DNA of 64,000 nucleotides from Athripsodes cinereus (GCA_947579605.1 OX388328.1:12875684-12939683), one strand, 5' to 3'; positions 44,868 to 56,450 are shown, numbered from the stretch's first letter. The notes: generated by a model not told the origin, from the sequence alone. Made by a program: numbers and translations.

Positions 44868-45328
44868 AAACTCTAAAATATTGGAATCCCCAAACATTGT
44901 CTTAAATATTCGGATGGACCTAAGAAAAATGTTTGTTTGGGATGTTCTGCTATATGGCACTGAGACGTGGACCATCGGTAAGAGTGAAAGTGGACATTTG
45001 AAATGTGGTGCTACAGAGTACAAATGTATGCTGAAGATTCATTGGACGGTCACGACAAAAACGACGGGATGTTGAACAGGGTTAGCGAAAGGAGACAACT
45101 CTTTAAAAGATAAGTCAGGCACCCAGACGGCCACCTCATTTTCATCGCGGTGAACATGACCTATGGCTGGAATTTTAGAGGCCGACCAAAAAACCCTGCA
45201 TAGATCAAGTGAAGGAGAGCATGCGTTGTAGCACATACGCACATTTGAAAAGACTGGCAGAAAATAGGAAAGAATGGAGAAGAAAATCTAAGCTTATTGC
45301 AGACCAATTCAATGGATTGTAACTGACT
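44868..45328 (+). pseudogene. LINE family L-c C-terminal fragment
   Basis: LYGTETWTIGKSESGHLKCG is readable, then frame breaks. The DNA aligns to the 27.9-28.3 kb copy to its end at CCAATTCAATGGATTGTAAC. Confidence 0.75.
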
Positions 45329-45404
45329 ATATATAATTAGTAAAAAAAACAATAAAGAAAATAAATTCCAACTAAATTTTATAATATAAGAGGAAAAAAA
45401 ACAT

Positions 45405-45581
45405 TTTTTTTATTTTTAAAAGCTATATCTGGGTTTTGTTATAAACCCAAATACAACCTTATATACCTTTCACAGTAAGCTAAAAGCTTGTGTCATGAGA
45501 GGGGAGTTTTCCGGCACCTGGTACCGAACCGCGGACCCCTTGTTCGTGAGGCCGAGACTCTAACAGGCTACCGACGAAATC
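45405..45581 (-). mobile_element. SINE family A, near full length
   Basis: Reverse copy with A/T-rich tail on its left (45,400-45,425), GGTTTTGTTATAAACCCAAA, CACAGTAAGCTAAAAGCTTG and the tRNA-like head to GGCTACCGACGAA. The B box is mutated (GGTACCGAACC on the plus strand). Confidence 0.8.
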
Positions 45582-46115
45582 TATTGCATGTTCCAAAACA
45601 GTTTTTTTCAAATACTTTTTAATGAACAAGGCAAGTTATTTTGTTAAAACTTAACAACGAGTTCAAATTATTTCAGAGAACGAATGTTTCATCATTGAAA
45701 TATTTAGAAATAGAATAAATTACGTTGTTTTATTTTAGTTTATGAATAGAAACCATTGAACTTAGGAATACCATTCTTAATTTAAATGAACCAATGAAAG
45801 CGTGTCATTTTGAATGCATAGTAATAATAATGAATAATGTTACATATTTTTCTTATTATTATTATTTTTCATCGTTCTATTTTTGAATTAAGGCGCCATT
45901 AAGATTAGAATACCGTTTAACGAGAAAATTGGCGGGAATGTAAACACAATTCAAATGCTGCATGTGTTTATATTGAAACTTTGTTTTTATTTGCGCAGTT
46001 TTTAATGGTTTATTTAAATATCTATTGAATAAATTTATTTTTATATCAGCTTTTATACAATTAAGTTTAGGAAATAATCGTCAAATAAGCAAAATTCACA
46101 CCGTGGATAGGTGCA

Positions 46116-46116
46116 T

Positions 46117-46149
<33 letters not shown>
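46116..46149. repeat. (TCA)n microsatellite
   Basis: About eleven TCA units immediately before the 3' end of the inverted L-d LINE, so probably the expanded tail of that LINE. Confidence 0.85.
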
Positions 46150-46680
46150 GCCCTCAACGCTCCTCTCGGGAGCACAGGGCAGAAAGCAGCCCCCTCCATT
46201 CAGAGCGTCTCTGCGCCAATTGCGTCACCTCTTTCCACGATATTCCCTGCGCTCTGATATCGTTGTCATAGGAACGGTGTATTGTGAAAGAGGGACGCCC
46301 GGGCCGACGGAACCCCTGCGGACGGAAGAACAGTGCTCTTTTTGGCCAACTATCACTAGGTATTCTCAAAACATGTCCCAGGCAGGACCATCGTCTCTCC
46401 TGTATTACGGAGATTACACAGGTCTCTGTTGGGTGCGACGGCGCACAGCATCATTTGTAACATGTTCATACCATTTGTCATCCAAAATCCTTCTAAGACA
46501 CTTGTTTTCAAAGCTTAGTATCTTCCACTCTTGAGCCTTGGTTAAGTGCCAAGACTCACAGCCATATAGAAGGATTGGGATGATGCACGCATTGAACAAG
46601 CGACATTTTGTCCTGATGCTGAGTCCAGACGCCTTCCAAACTTTGTTCATGTTATTGAAAGCCCCGCTAGCAGCTCCTAT
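46150..46680 (-). pseudogene. LINE C-terminal fragment, family L-d (longest copy)
   Basis: Reverse-strand frames read KVWKASGLSIRTKCRLFNAC, IIPILLYGCESWHLTKAQEW and, after a shift, RPQGFRRPGRPSFTIHRSYD. The LLYGCESW and LRRILDDKWYEHVTN motifs are standard in insect LINE tails. Ends in the TCA microsatellite. Sense to filamin. Confidence 0.8.
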
Positions 46681-47376
46681 GCATATATCAATGGTTTAAT
46701 TAAAATATAAAAGACACGTGTCCATTAATTAGGTAAAATGAGTTAATAAATCGACTGTCCGAGCAGTACCACAATTCAACAAGTCGAAATTTTCGAAATT
46801 ATTTGATTCGATTGGTAATACATAATTTATAATCAACTCTACTCTATAAATTAGTTCCTGTATGTGTAGTAATGTGCATTATGTAACTTTACGATTCTTT
46901 CAATTATAATATTATTTAATTAAGTAAAACACCAACTTTTTATTTAAATATCCACAATTCTTATCATTAATTCATCATATGTATTTTTGTGGAGTTTTAA
47001 AATTATTACCATTATTTTTTGTTTTTTTTTAATATCTTGACTAGTGACTAAAATTTGTCTTTTAATGAATTTATTTTATTTGTATTTAAATTTTCATTTT
47101 TATTTTTTGACTTTAACTGGAGAATGTTTGGTATGTTTTTATATTTTTGTACATGTGTTGAATGATTGTGTGACGTTATAAAGTTTATCTGTATACTTGT
47201 AAAAGCAATTGCCGTATATTGTGTTAAATAAATAAATAAATAAATTTCATAACCAAATAACTATAAATAATACACGGTCCCTTTATATATTAAATATTTA
47301 GTAAATGGAAAAAAAAACATGTACCTACTCTACTTTTCGATTTTCGATGAGGAAACACTATGAAAGTTCATTTTGA
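46681..47376. other. AT-rich intronic DNA with a LINE-like tail
   Basis: At 47,118-47,250 the phrase GTAAAAGCAATTGCCGTATA followed by (AAAT)n looks like a non-LTR 3' UTR and tail. Nothing coding. Confidence 0.4.
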
Positions 47377-47642
47377 TTTAGATAGTAAAATTATGCAAAA
47401 TAAAAGCACTGTTTACTTTCACTTGGTTTTTTTATTTATCGTGTCGAAACCCAGAAAAAACCAATTAAACTGTTCTCCAGAACTGTACAAAACACACAGC
47501 AGGTGGAGATGCGTCAAAAGTATCCTCCATAATGCATGTGAAAGGGCACAATCAGTGTGACCAGATTTTATTTTACAAAACTACTAAATGTGGAGGTTAA
47601 AAACTACCAAAAACTACTAAATTCTTCAAAATAGTATAGGAA

Positions 47643-47920
47643 TTTGAAATATTTCAAAAACTCCTCGGTTTTCTTAAACAATATTTTACCACAGTACCTT
47701 TTTCTACAACTCATACCGGGTATTTGTACCGACTATTGTTACTTACCGTATACTTTAATACTAACTACTGAAAAAAACTACGTGCTGAAATTTCTACCCC
47801 CCCCCCATCGACGAATTTTCCAAATGGTATTTGAAGTATTTCAAAAACTCCTCGGTTTTCTTAGAGAATATTTTCTCACAGTAACTTTTTCTACTATGTA
47901 CCGGGTATTTGTACCGAATA
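47643..47920. repeat. Two-unit direct repeat, 187-bp period
   Basis: TTTGAAATATTTCAAAAACT with CCTCGGTTTTCTTA recurs at 47,830 as TTTGAAGTATTTCAAAAACT. Similarity continues through CAGTA.CTTTTTCTAC to TACCGGGTATTTGTACCGA. A C9 run lies between the units. Confidence 0.8.
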
Positions 47921-48082
47921 TTGTTTTCGAATTAAATAAAGTATCGGGTACTTTTCCTAAGGACCCGATACTTTATCTACCAATTACCGACTAAATACCA
48001 AAAAACTACCAAAGAAATAAAAACTACTAAACATTGTTGCCAATGCCTCGAAAACTACCAAAAAAGTAGGAAACTACCAAAC

Positions 48083-48345
48083 TATCTCTATCTATCTATC
48101 TATACCATCACGGCATATCCCACAAGTGGGGTAGCCAGCAGACCAGCTGCATATAAAATATGCAAGCTGTCTTCTCCGTGCCAATATAAAATCAAGACAT
48201 TCAGGATGGGTGGCAAACCTCATCGCTGAATTTAAGATGTAAAATGTCTTATTTTTTCGAACACCTGCCTTTTACAGGACACTCGAAAACTTATGGAGAA
48301 GAGTGGGAGACCAATTCTTTACCGGGTTCTCCACGGGATAACCTG
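48083..48345 (-). mobile_element. Retroposon family C, longest inverted copy
   Basis: Starts in (TCTA)n, then ACCATCACGGCATATCCCAC, AAGTGGGGTAGCCAGCAGAC, CATTCAGGATGGGTGGCAAA, CTGCCTTTTACAGGACACTC and GAGTGGGAGACCAATTCTTT. It gives the best view of the family body. Confidence 0.65.
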
Positions 48346-49194
48346 GTCTCGCTGGGCACAATGGACACTCCAACAAGTGTTGTATGGTCTGTGCTGCACC
48401 ATACAGTAACAATGATTTACAACTGAGTTGTAATGGTGATGGACATATTATGTCCGAAAAGCTTCTAACAATAATAATATAATAATCAACTGAAAGTAAG
48501 CAGTGTTTTTATTTTGCATAATTTTATTATCTAAATTATGTACTCTCTTTGACAATACACTGTTCATATGACTAAAATTATTACTAAAGATTACCATTGT
48601 AACGTCATTTCAGCTTTCGGCCAATGCGATGAACAATAAATTAATGTTATAGGAGAAGGTATTGCTAAACTGACTCATTTTTAAATCCGCATACACTTAT
48701 TTTAAAATATTTTCTATTTAATTTTAACTTATTTTTTGATTTATGACTGGTCTAAGAATCTATCATGTTTTGTTGTTTTTCTTTAATATTTAATACAGCT
48801 AAGCCCCCCAATTAGTTTTGAATGTGTTCGTGTATTAATCTTTACCTGTTGTTTAAAATAAATTCTTAATACCTAATAGTAAAAATGTTAAGAGTACTTC
48901 AAAATTACAATATATTTTTATCCATTTGTATATATGTATGTCACGATAGTTAGATAAACTGAATGACTAGAAGCTGTTAGTTAAATGTCGGCATTTAATT
49001 AAATGACTAGCCGTTACGTTGAATCACAATGACACGTCAAACTTACAGCATTCTGCCTAATCGAAGCTAGCCCGATTGTCGAAATTTAGCTTCTTTATTT
49101 GGCACTGTGAGGTTACGGTTGTTAAACGTCGGGTTTAACGATCTGGTTAGATCAAATTCCAGCATTCAACTATTATAATTTCGGTAAAGAACAG

Positions 49195-49397
49195 ACCTGC
49201 CATACTTTTCTGTAAGTTTTAGAGTGTCTTGTAAAATGTGGATGTTCGTTATTCTCACAAATAAGATAATTAACACCTTAAACTCAGATGTGAAGAGGCA
49301 TGCCACCCACCCTGAATGTCTTAATTTTTAATTGACACAATAAGGACATGCTGAACGTTTATTATACGCAGTTGATCCACTAGCTACCCCACTTTTT
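49195..49397 (+). mobile_element. Retroposon family C, forward copy
   Basis: GTTTTAGAGTGTCTTGTAAA, GAGGCATGCCACCCACCCTG, AATGTCTTAATTTT and CTAGCTACCCCACTT. A second 3' end follows at 49,615-49,675 (GGGACATGCCGTGATGGTAT, AGCAGCAGTAG tail). Confidence 0.6.
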
Positions 49398-49724
49398 TAA
49401 AACGAATCTGGATTTGAAATAAATCCAAATACATGTAGACACCTTCAGTGTGAGCAATACCTTCTGGGATCGCATTGTAATGATCTCTGTAAGAATCTTC
49501 TTATTGTCAATACACATACATAAATAATATTAATTTGCTTGTGTCGTAAATGTTGAAAGCGGGTGGAATCGGACTTAGGATTTCTCAATTGAAAGTTCGA
49601 GACTGTATCAGCAAGCTACCGACCACCTCAACCACTTGTGGGACATGCCGTGATGGTATAGCAGCAGTAGTAAATATATTTACAATAATCTTAGTAATTG
49701 TAATGTAAAGAGACCACCTGAGTA

Positions 49725-49866
49725 TATAGGCAATAAAGTTCAATGTATCGAGGTTACCGGTAAGAGGCCAAGACGAAGGCCAAAGACATGAGGAGCTGTG
49801 ATGAAATAAAGAAAGGAAGACCCCACCACCATGTGGGAATAATAAGTGCCCAAGGAGAAGAAGAAG
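49725..49866 (+). pseudogene. LINE family L-f 3' end
   Basis: AGACCCCACCACCATGTGGG and GCCCAAGGAGAAGAAGAAG match the 3' end of the 33.5-kb copy. Confidence 0.55.
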
Positions 49867-49867
49867 T

Positions 49868-50032
49868 AAGATATATCTAGGTTTTGTTATAAACCCAAAT
49901 ACAACCTTATACACCTTTCACAGTAAGCTAAAAGCTTGTGTCGTGAAAGGGGAGTTGGCCGGCACCTGGGATCGAACCCCGGACCCCTTGTTCTCAAGGC
50001 CGAGACTCTACCTCCAGGCTACCGACGAACTC
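49868..50032 (-). mobile_element. SINE family A, full length
   Basis: Reverse copy from ATATATCTAGGTTTTGTTAT to GGCTACCGACGAACTC. Both promoter boxes are intact (reverse strand GGTTCGATCCC and TAGCCTGGAGG). Confidence 0.85.
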
Positions 50033-50556
50033 TATTTATTTATTATTTTTTATTTATCCATTTCAACACACGGTGTGAGCCTTTAACATGTCAATGAGGC
50101 AGTTCAATGGACCACAAAACTTCACAAAATCATTAGTAAAAATAACATTTTTTAAACAATTTTATTAAAAATATTTCAATTTTTAAAATTTCAATAAAAT
50201 TTAGACTATTTTATATAAATATTCCTTATGAGTGTTTATGTGTCAATTCAATATTAATTCCGCGGGACTAAAACTAGTAATATTTAAAAAAATATAAGAT
50301 TTAATATAAAAAGCTCAACCTGAGATAACTCCCACGGAGAAAGCACATTTATTATATTATTATTATAAGTATAATACTCAGTGTCATAGTAATAATATAA
50401 TCTTGGCAAGCTTTTAAATTGGAATAAAGGTGTACAACAAGTTGTGAGCTTAATAGAATTAAAAATATTTAAGTTGCTGTAAATCGATATTGCAAGTGTG
50501 TGTATAAAGAAATATTTAAGGAATTTTATATGATGCATTTATTTTATAAAGATTTT
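50033..50556. other. AT-rich intronic DNA, nothing recognised
   Basis: No element ends or credible frames between the SINE and the interrupted LINE. Confidence 0.4.
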
Positions 50557-50596
50557 AGGAGTATTGCGGATAGAATGCGAGTAAATAAGTAAGTTT
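50557..50596 (+). pseudogene. LINE family L-b fragment, left part
   Basis: AGTATTGCGGATAGAATGCG and AGTAAATAAGT match L-b. The family resumes at about 51,430, so the CR1-like LINE between was inserted into it. Confidence 0.5.
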
Positions 50597-50624
50597 GCTA
50601 TGCTTTAGATGTGTGTAGCTAATT

Positions 50625-51430
50625 ATAATAATAATAATAATAAAGACAATTTATATTTGGCGCCGTTTAATGATCCGTGACCATCTCAAGGGCGCCATGA
50701 CTTTTCTTGAAAAGCAGTGTTTTCAGCTTACTCCTGAACGTTGCAGTGGGTTGGTTCTTTCTTAAATCCGCTGGTAATCGGTTCCAGGCAGTTGGCCCCG
50801 CAACGCTAAAGCTCCTCTCTGCGAATTTGGAAGTGTTTGCCCTGTTGGGCTCCACAAGCTTGTTTACAGCGGTGGAAGCTGATCGCAGTGGTCGCCTCAG
50901 AGTTTCGTCGAGGGGACATAGCTCAGCGAGGCATAGAGGTGCTGTGCCGTTCAAGGCTTTGTGGACCGTGAGGCACAGCTTGAACTCTACTCTCTCTGGG
51001 ACTCTAATCCAGTGTAGCTCCTTAAGCAGTGGTGTGATGTGGCAGCGCTTGTTCTCTCTATAGATGGTCCTGGCAGCAGCATTAAAGGCCATTTGGAGAC
51101 GATTCAGAAGGATCTGGGGCAGTCCTGTACATATGATGTTACAATAGTCTAGACGGGAGACGACGAAGGCGGCGACTAGACTCAACCGCGTCTACAGATA
51201 AGTGTCTTGATACTAGGTACAGTTGGCGAATATGAAAGAAAGCTGTGCTCACTGTCTTTGACACTTGAGCCTCCATAGAGAGTGCTCCATCCAGTAGGAC
51301 GCCGAGAACAGATATGGTGCGCGATGGTGTTATATCAGTGCCGGAGACAGAGATCGGTTTGGTGTCTAAGAGATGTTGCCGTCCAGGAGAGGCGACCCAC
51401 ATAAATTCCGTCTTAGTTGGATTCAATTTA
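50625..51430 (-). pseudogene. CR1/L2-like LINE 3' end, family L-e, best copy
   Basis: A 172-codon reverse frame reads VSRLDYCNIICTGLPQILLN, ITPLLKELHWIRVPERVEFK and AERSFSVAGPTAWNRLP. This is the classic C-terminal half of CR1/L2 reverse transcriptases. The preceding part (NPTKTEFMWVASPGRQ, ISVLGVLLDGALSMEAQVSK) is in another frame, so one frameshift near 51,160 kills it. The catalytic FADD region lies beyond the truncation. A (TAA)n tract at 50,626-50,643 is its 3' tail. Confidence 0.85.
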
Positions 51431-51625
51431 ATAGATGATGAAGAGATGTCGAAGAGGGTGTATTTATCTGAAAGAGGGGGTGTGCGAAAGCACAGACGTC
51501 AAAAAACTAGACGAATTGATCACGCGTATCAAACTGTCAAGGACGACTGCGTATTGAGTATGATAAAATCGGCTTGTATGTATGAGAAACTGAATGAATG
51601 TGGAGGAAATTAATGAAGTATGGAA
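51430..51625 (+). pseudogene. LINE family L-b fragment, right part
   Basis: GAGATGTCGAAGAGGGTGTA, TTTATCTGAAAGAGGGGGTG, GTGCGAAAGCACAG, then GAATGTGGAGGAAATTAATG. Continuation of 50,557-50,596. Confidence 0.65.
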
Positions 51626-51812
51626 GTATACAGATATTTATAATCCGAATAATCCAGTAAAGTGATCTACTATGTCAGTGGTTCTAAACCATCGGGCCGA
51701 AATCAAAACAAAACAGCGTAATAAGGAACAGGCTTCGAGTATGATTGTCTCCTCTTATAGCCAGATGGAACCGTCTAGTTACAAAGAAACAAGACATAGA
51801 GTTCTAGTTAGT

Positions 51813-52049
51813 TGATATAACATAACATGCATAAACAGTTCACACAGATCGAGCTAGTAATTTTGTATAAAGGGTACCAACGCGATGATACACATATTTA
51901 CAATGCACTAAACACATATACATGTAACACCCAGAACTAGGACAATTTGAAAAAGGTCATTCTTCATTTTGCCCTAGTCGGGAATCGAACCCGGGACCTC
52001 GTGACTCAAAGGCAAGTGCGTTAGCCTCCACGCCACACCAGTCGCCATG
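51813..52049 (-). mobile_element. SINE family B, full-length inverted copy
   Basis: The reverse strand gives GGCGACTGGTGTGGCGTGGA, GGTTCGATTCCCG, TGTCCTAGTTCTGGGTGTTA and ACTAGCTCGATCTGTGTG, matching 35,474-35,725 across its length. Confidence 0.8.
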
Positions 52050-52054
52050 TGTCA

Positions 52055-52262
52055 ACCTAATACTGGTCATCGAAGGGAAGATTGAGGGCCGTAGAGGAGT
52101 TGGAAGAAGGCAGCTTTCCTGGCTCCAGAACATTCGAGAGTGGACCGGGATGAGAAGTGTGGACGATCTGTTTCGTGCTGTCTAGAACAGGAAGGATTTC
52201 TCCAAGGCGGTCGTCAACGTCGGGGGGACCCGATAAGACACGTAGAGAAGAAGAAAATATAT
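52055..52262 (+). pseudogene. LINE C-terminal fragment, family L-g
   Basis: A forward frame reads LVIEGKIEGRRGVGRRQLSW, LQNIREWTGMRSVDDLFRAV and then TAG. It has the shape of an insect LINE tail (GKIEGxRGxGRRxxSWLxNLRxW). Confidence 0.75.
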
Positions 52263-52859
52263 ACATACTAAAATATAAACAATAAACCTCCCGCTCCCCT
52301 TCTCAGCGGGTCACAGAAAAATTATCAAAAGTTGACGGGTGTTGCATACTGCCATCTGTGTGGTGAATTTTGAAGCACTTGTTACTGGCTATAGACATAA
52401 AATGATGATCTATGGCGAATAAATTAAATTCATAGTTTGTCTTTGGTTACGTGTATATAATACACGCACACTTTTGACCAGCTCTCTTCTCCAATACACA
52501 GCAAACCATAACATTAGCATCTATACTGTTCTATTAATTTGTTACAAGTTTACATTGAATTCCATTATATTCTAAAAAGTGTTTGTTCTGCAATCCATCT
52601 ACTCATCAGTTACACAACTCAAACATTAGCGATCGTGAAAAGGACATAAGCGATCGTGACACAACAACAACGGGTCCGCGACGATAAAAAGGTTTAGGAA
52701 TACTGTACTAGATCGATTTATTCCGTCTGAATAACTTCCAGAAAGCTAAGTAGGAAATTATACATACATAAAACGACAACTTCAGAAAGCTGTATAGCAC
52801 TACAGTGACACTAATTAGATGTGTTGTATATCACATTCATATTGAGAGCGCTTTTAAAT

Positions 52860-53235
52860 TTTATTAAATTTCACAAGACTTCAACTTTAAAATGTATTTC
52901 CATGTTTTATTATTTAAATATTTTTAAGAATTGAGGCGGTAGCTTTAACAAGCAACTAAGGTCCCAAAGCCCATTTTTTAATTTTTTTTTTAAATTACAC
53001 ATGACTTCAACTTTAAAATGTATTTCCATATTATGTTATTTAAATATTTTTAAGAATTGGGGCGGTAGCCTAAACAAGCAACAAGGGTTTCAAAACCCTT
53101 TTTTTTAATTTTATTAAATAATTATACATGATTTCAACTTTTAAAATGTATTTTAATGTTATGTTATTTAAATATTATTCTTAAGAATTGGGGAGGAAGC
53201 TTAAATAAGCACCTGGGATCCCATCGCCCCTTTTT
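52860..53235. repeat. Three-unit tandem repeat, about 125-bp period
   Basis: Units begin near 52,860, 52,985 and 53,112. Each has ACTTCAACTTTAAAATGTAT (third unit slightly changed), TTATTTAAATATTTTTAAGA, ATTGGGGCGGTAGC and a homopurine-homopyrimidine end (AACCCTTTTTTTT). The units diverge 10-20 percent. Confidence 0.8.
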
Positions 53236-56200
53236 TTGGAGAATGAAGAATTAATAATTTCTCCTGAGTCTTAATTATCTGAAGACATTTTTTTAAATTA
53301 TTCTTTTTAATAATAATAATAATAAGGCCGTACTTCTATCGTCCACCAGGATAGTAAGAAGGTTTTTGTCCCTGTAGCTCTGTAAGTGATCTCCCATGAT
53401 TGTACTATTTCATAGAACATCATGGAAGAATCAACTCGAATAATGTTGGGGTTCTACATTTTGAATATAAATTTATTTTAATATTTTATGGTTTTTGTTA
53501 TTTAATGTTATATTTAAATTTTATTATTAATCTTATACTGTGTTCAAAATGTAGAATCAAATATTGTTTTGTTTAATAAATGAGATATGAGATAATAATA
53601 ATAACGGAGAGTATTTAAAGCGCCATCTTTGTGCCATAGCACCTCGAGGACGCTGTACATAATAATGCTTTATCTTCAACAAAGTTGTCTGTGTCAAGAA
53701 TTTAAATACCTACAAAAACATTATAACACATACTCTCAGATACATAATAATAATATGTATCCGCGTCAGAAATAAAAATAAAATAATGCAATATACACAA
53801 CAGTCACAGTTTGTTAGTGATCATTTTTGTTCAGATTTAATTTAATTTTTATATCTGTCTGTCAAAAATAAAATAAAAGACGTCAATATAAATATTCATT
53901 CACATTTCTTGATTCCTTACGTTAATATCCCATTTTTATTTGGGTCTAGTTTGACTAGTTTGACAATGGCTTTATAAGTCGAAACCAGGTCACTATTCAA
54001 TAAAATCTTTTAAGTAAAACTAAAGCCAATTGTCTTTTTTTCATATGTATACATAATAATCTATTTTAGGACTAGCTCGCGTTGTGTGAATTGACATCTC
54101 TGTTATGTTTATGTTGAAACAATATTGAAAGGGACACAATTGAAAACTTGAAATAAGAATACCTCTCCACTCCATTTTAGTCCATGTGCCCTTGTTCTAC
54201 ATAGCTGTAGCTTCAATGTATTTGTTGTATTTGGAATTCGTTTTAATTAAACCAATCGTTTGAATCGTAAGCGTCTAAAAATATTATATTAATTGTATAC
54301 TTAAATTTAATGTAGTGATGATATGAAAGAGAAAAAGATTGTGAAATTTTTAATTTGTAGATATTGTAAACATTAATAGCTGCATTTTATCACGTCTCTT
54401 TTCTTACGAAATAGGCAGAGAGTATCAAACGCCATTTAGACCCAATTATTTTGACCATTTTCTTTAGACAATTTATTTATAATTCTACTAGGTACATATA
54501 CCTACTTTAATTATTATTTGTATGACAGACTCATTTATTATTTTTCTTAATTTAAATTCAAATTATTTTTTGTACTGTTTTATTCTAAAATCCTTATATA
54601 ATTATATATGGAAAATAACACAATTGATTATAGTCTTATTTAATTAAAAAGTGACCTAGTTTCGACTTATAAAATCATTGTCAAACTAATCTAATTAGTC
54701 ACTTTTCACATATTGCTTTTATTGTGGCTGTTTTTGTATTAACTTAGATCTGAACGAATCATCTTTTAATAAAAAAAATGGATATCAAATATATTCCGGA
54801 AATGTATATTGAATATTTTTAACGATTTATTTCCGTTAATTACGCGTAATTTATTGCTTTATTTACTAAACTATTAACCATATTATGAACCAGAGATTAA
54901 TTCCGATAAAAACTCATAAACAAACTTTAATATCTTCACAGAATTCGCAATAATTAAAAAAGACGGTATATTTTTTATTACATATTAATTTAATGTAAAT
55001 ATTTATTGTAATACTAGTAAATAAGGGAATTAAATTATTTTATTGCCTTATTTATTGACGAAAATTGCAATATATTCGAGAGTTTTCACAAACAAAAAAA
55101 ACTAGCATCTTAGAAATATTCAATTTATCTCTACTTAAAGATAAACTGCAGTTTCCAATGGACCGAGATCGTCTATTTGAGATCAGTAGGCCTAGTCAAA
55201 ACACATTTTGCCGTTACGTTTTCGTTCGAATATGGATGACGTTGCGAGAAAATGGCATTTAGAGAGCTACTTCTGTATTTTAGCTACAAAAAATTACACT
55301 TTCTCGCAATACAATATGAGATCCTAGAAAATTGTTGCTTCTATTATATGGTTTCTATAAAATGCTTCTCGATTGGTGGACCTTATATCTTGACAGTGAG
55401 AATGGAGGAATTGGTGAACGATGTCTATGGACACCGTGAGTGATCACTTAAGCCAGCCTAGATCCAATTCGTAAGCGTCGGCACGCCTTTCTCAATTCTC
55501 TCGAATAGATTTTACACAATGTTACATTGTGTAAACATAGCTCTCCAATCGAGATTCTGATTGGTTTTGTTATCTGCGCATTGTGCCCAAAGCCGGTTAA
55601 ACAATAATAATACAGTAAAAATTCCAAACAAATTTACTTATAAGGTATATTCGAATCCGAAAAGATACAAGTAAATTCAATACTTTTCATTCAGTTCAAA
55701 AACGTAGAGAAATACTTCACTAAGCCCTTTAAGCTCATACAGTTTATTTGTTTCGCTCTATCTGATTCATTGTATTACTGAAACTAACAGATAATAGAAG
55801 AGACATCAACGCAGAACACTTATGAAACTTGACGACAATACAATACACATTGAATTATTATGAACTGGTATTATTTTACAATGGTTTCGTTTGAGTATTA
55901 ATTGGGATTTACGTTTTTTGCGTGCTTTTTTTGAAAATCATCTAGAAATCAACATTACTTTGATATTTAAAGATACCTATGTATGTATTAAATTTTTATA
56001 TGTTAAAAAACATTACCAATCTAGAAAGACGAAATTTATTGGTCTTAAATGACAGAAAACAAGTATTTAGCGAGTCTGATTTGAAACTAAGATTAGAATT
56101 CAAATATTTTTATCGAGAAATAAATATACTTTTTTTTAACGATAATGATCATTTTCTTTACAAATACACAATAAAACAAAATTGATTTCCTCAAATTTGA

Positions 56201-56342
56201 GCAGAGCTCGTGCTTGAGGGATAATTTCATTTTTACATACTCGTTCTTAAAAATATCTTCAATAAATAAAAATAATAACAAAGTAAAATATAATAGAATA
56301 GATTCATTATAAAATAAATCAAAGTGAAATAAAACAAGATAC
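53236..56342. other. AT-rich intronic DNA with one inverted repeat
   Basis: The arms AGTTTGACAATGGCTTTATA with AGTCGAAACCAGGTCAC (53,957-53,993) and their inverted match (54,651-54,687) lie 650 bp apart, with a short SINE B scrap (GGACTAGCTCGCGTTGTGTG) at 54,068-54,087 between them. The frames at 55,065-55,443 and 55,979-56,185 have no recognisable domain. Confidence 0.45.
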
Positions 56343-56450
56343 TATACTATACTACTATACCATCACGGCATATCCCACAAGTGGGGTAGCCAGCAGATCA
56401 GCTGCATGTAAGAAACATGCAAACTGTCCTCTTCGTGCCAATATAAAACA
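56343..56450 (-). mobile_element. Retroposon family C 3' end
   Basis: CTATACTACTATACCATCAC, GGCATATCCCACAAGTGGGG, TAGCCAGCAGATCAGCTGCA. Located 400 bp downstream of the short-isoform exon. Confidence 0.65.

Larger units (their letters stand above)
47377..48535. mobile_element. Family P element with interior tandem repeat
   Basis: Inverted ends TTTAGATAGTAAAATTATGC through CACTGTTTACTTTCA and its reverse complement at 48,490-48,535. The interior holds a 187-bp-spaced direct repeat (47,643 and 47,830), scattered AAAACTACCAAA phrases (47,580-48,080), a TCTA microsatellite and a family C copy. Probably a MITE-type element swollen by later insertions. Confidence 0.5.
51676..52705. mobile_element. 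Non-autonomous hAT-like element, second family
   Basis: Ends CAGTGGTTCTAAACC and (reverse strand) CAGTATTCCTAAACC. Flanks TACTATGT and TACTAGAT match at 6 of 8 positions, as expected for an aged 8-bp duplication. CAGTGGTTCT ends are typical of Charlie-type hAT elements. The interior holds a SINE B copy and a LINE fragment but no transposase. Confidence 0.6.

Noticed and set aside
47804..47812. C9 homopolymer as a functional tract
   Set aside because: Single short run inside repetitive DNA; no supporting context.
50707..51063. 118-codon plus-strand frame
   Set aside because: Shadow of the CR1/L2-like reverse-transcriptase tail encoded on the minus strand.
52057..52266. 69-codon minus-strand frame
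   Set aside because: Antisense of the L-g LINE tail, which reads sensibly on the plus strand.
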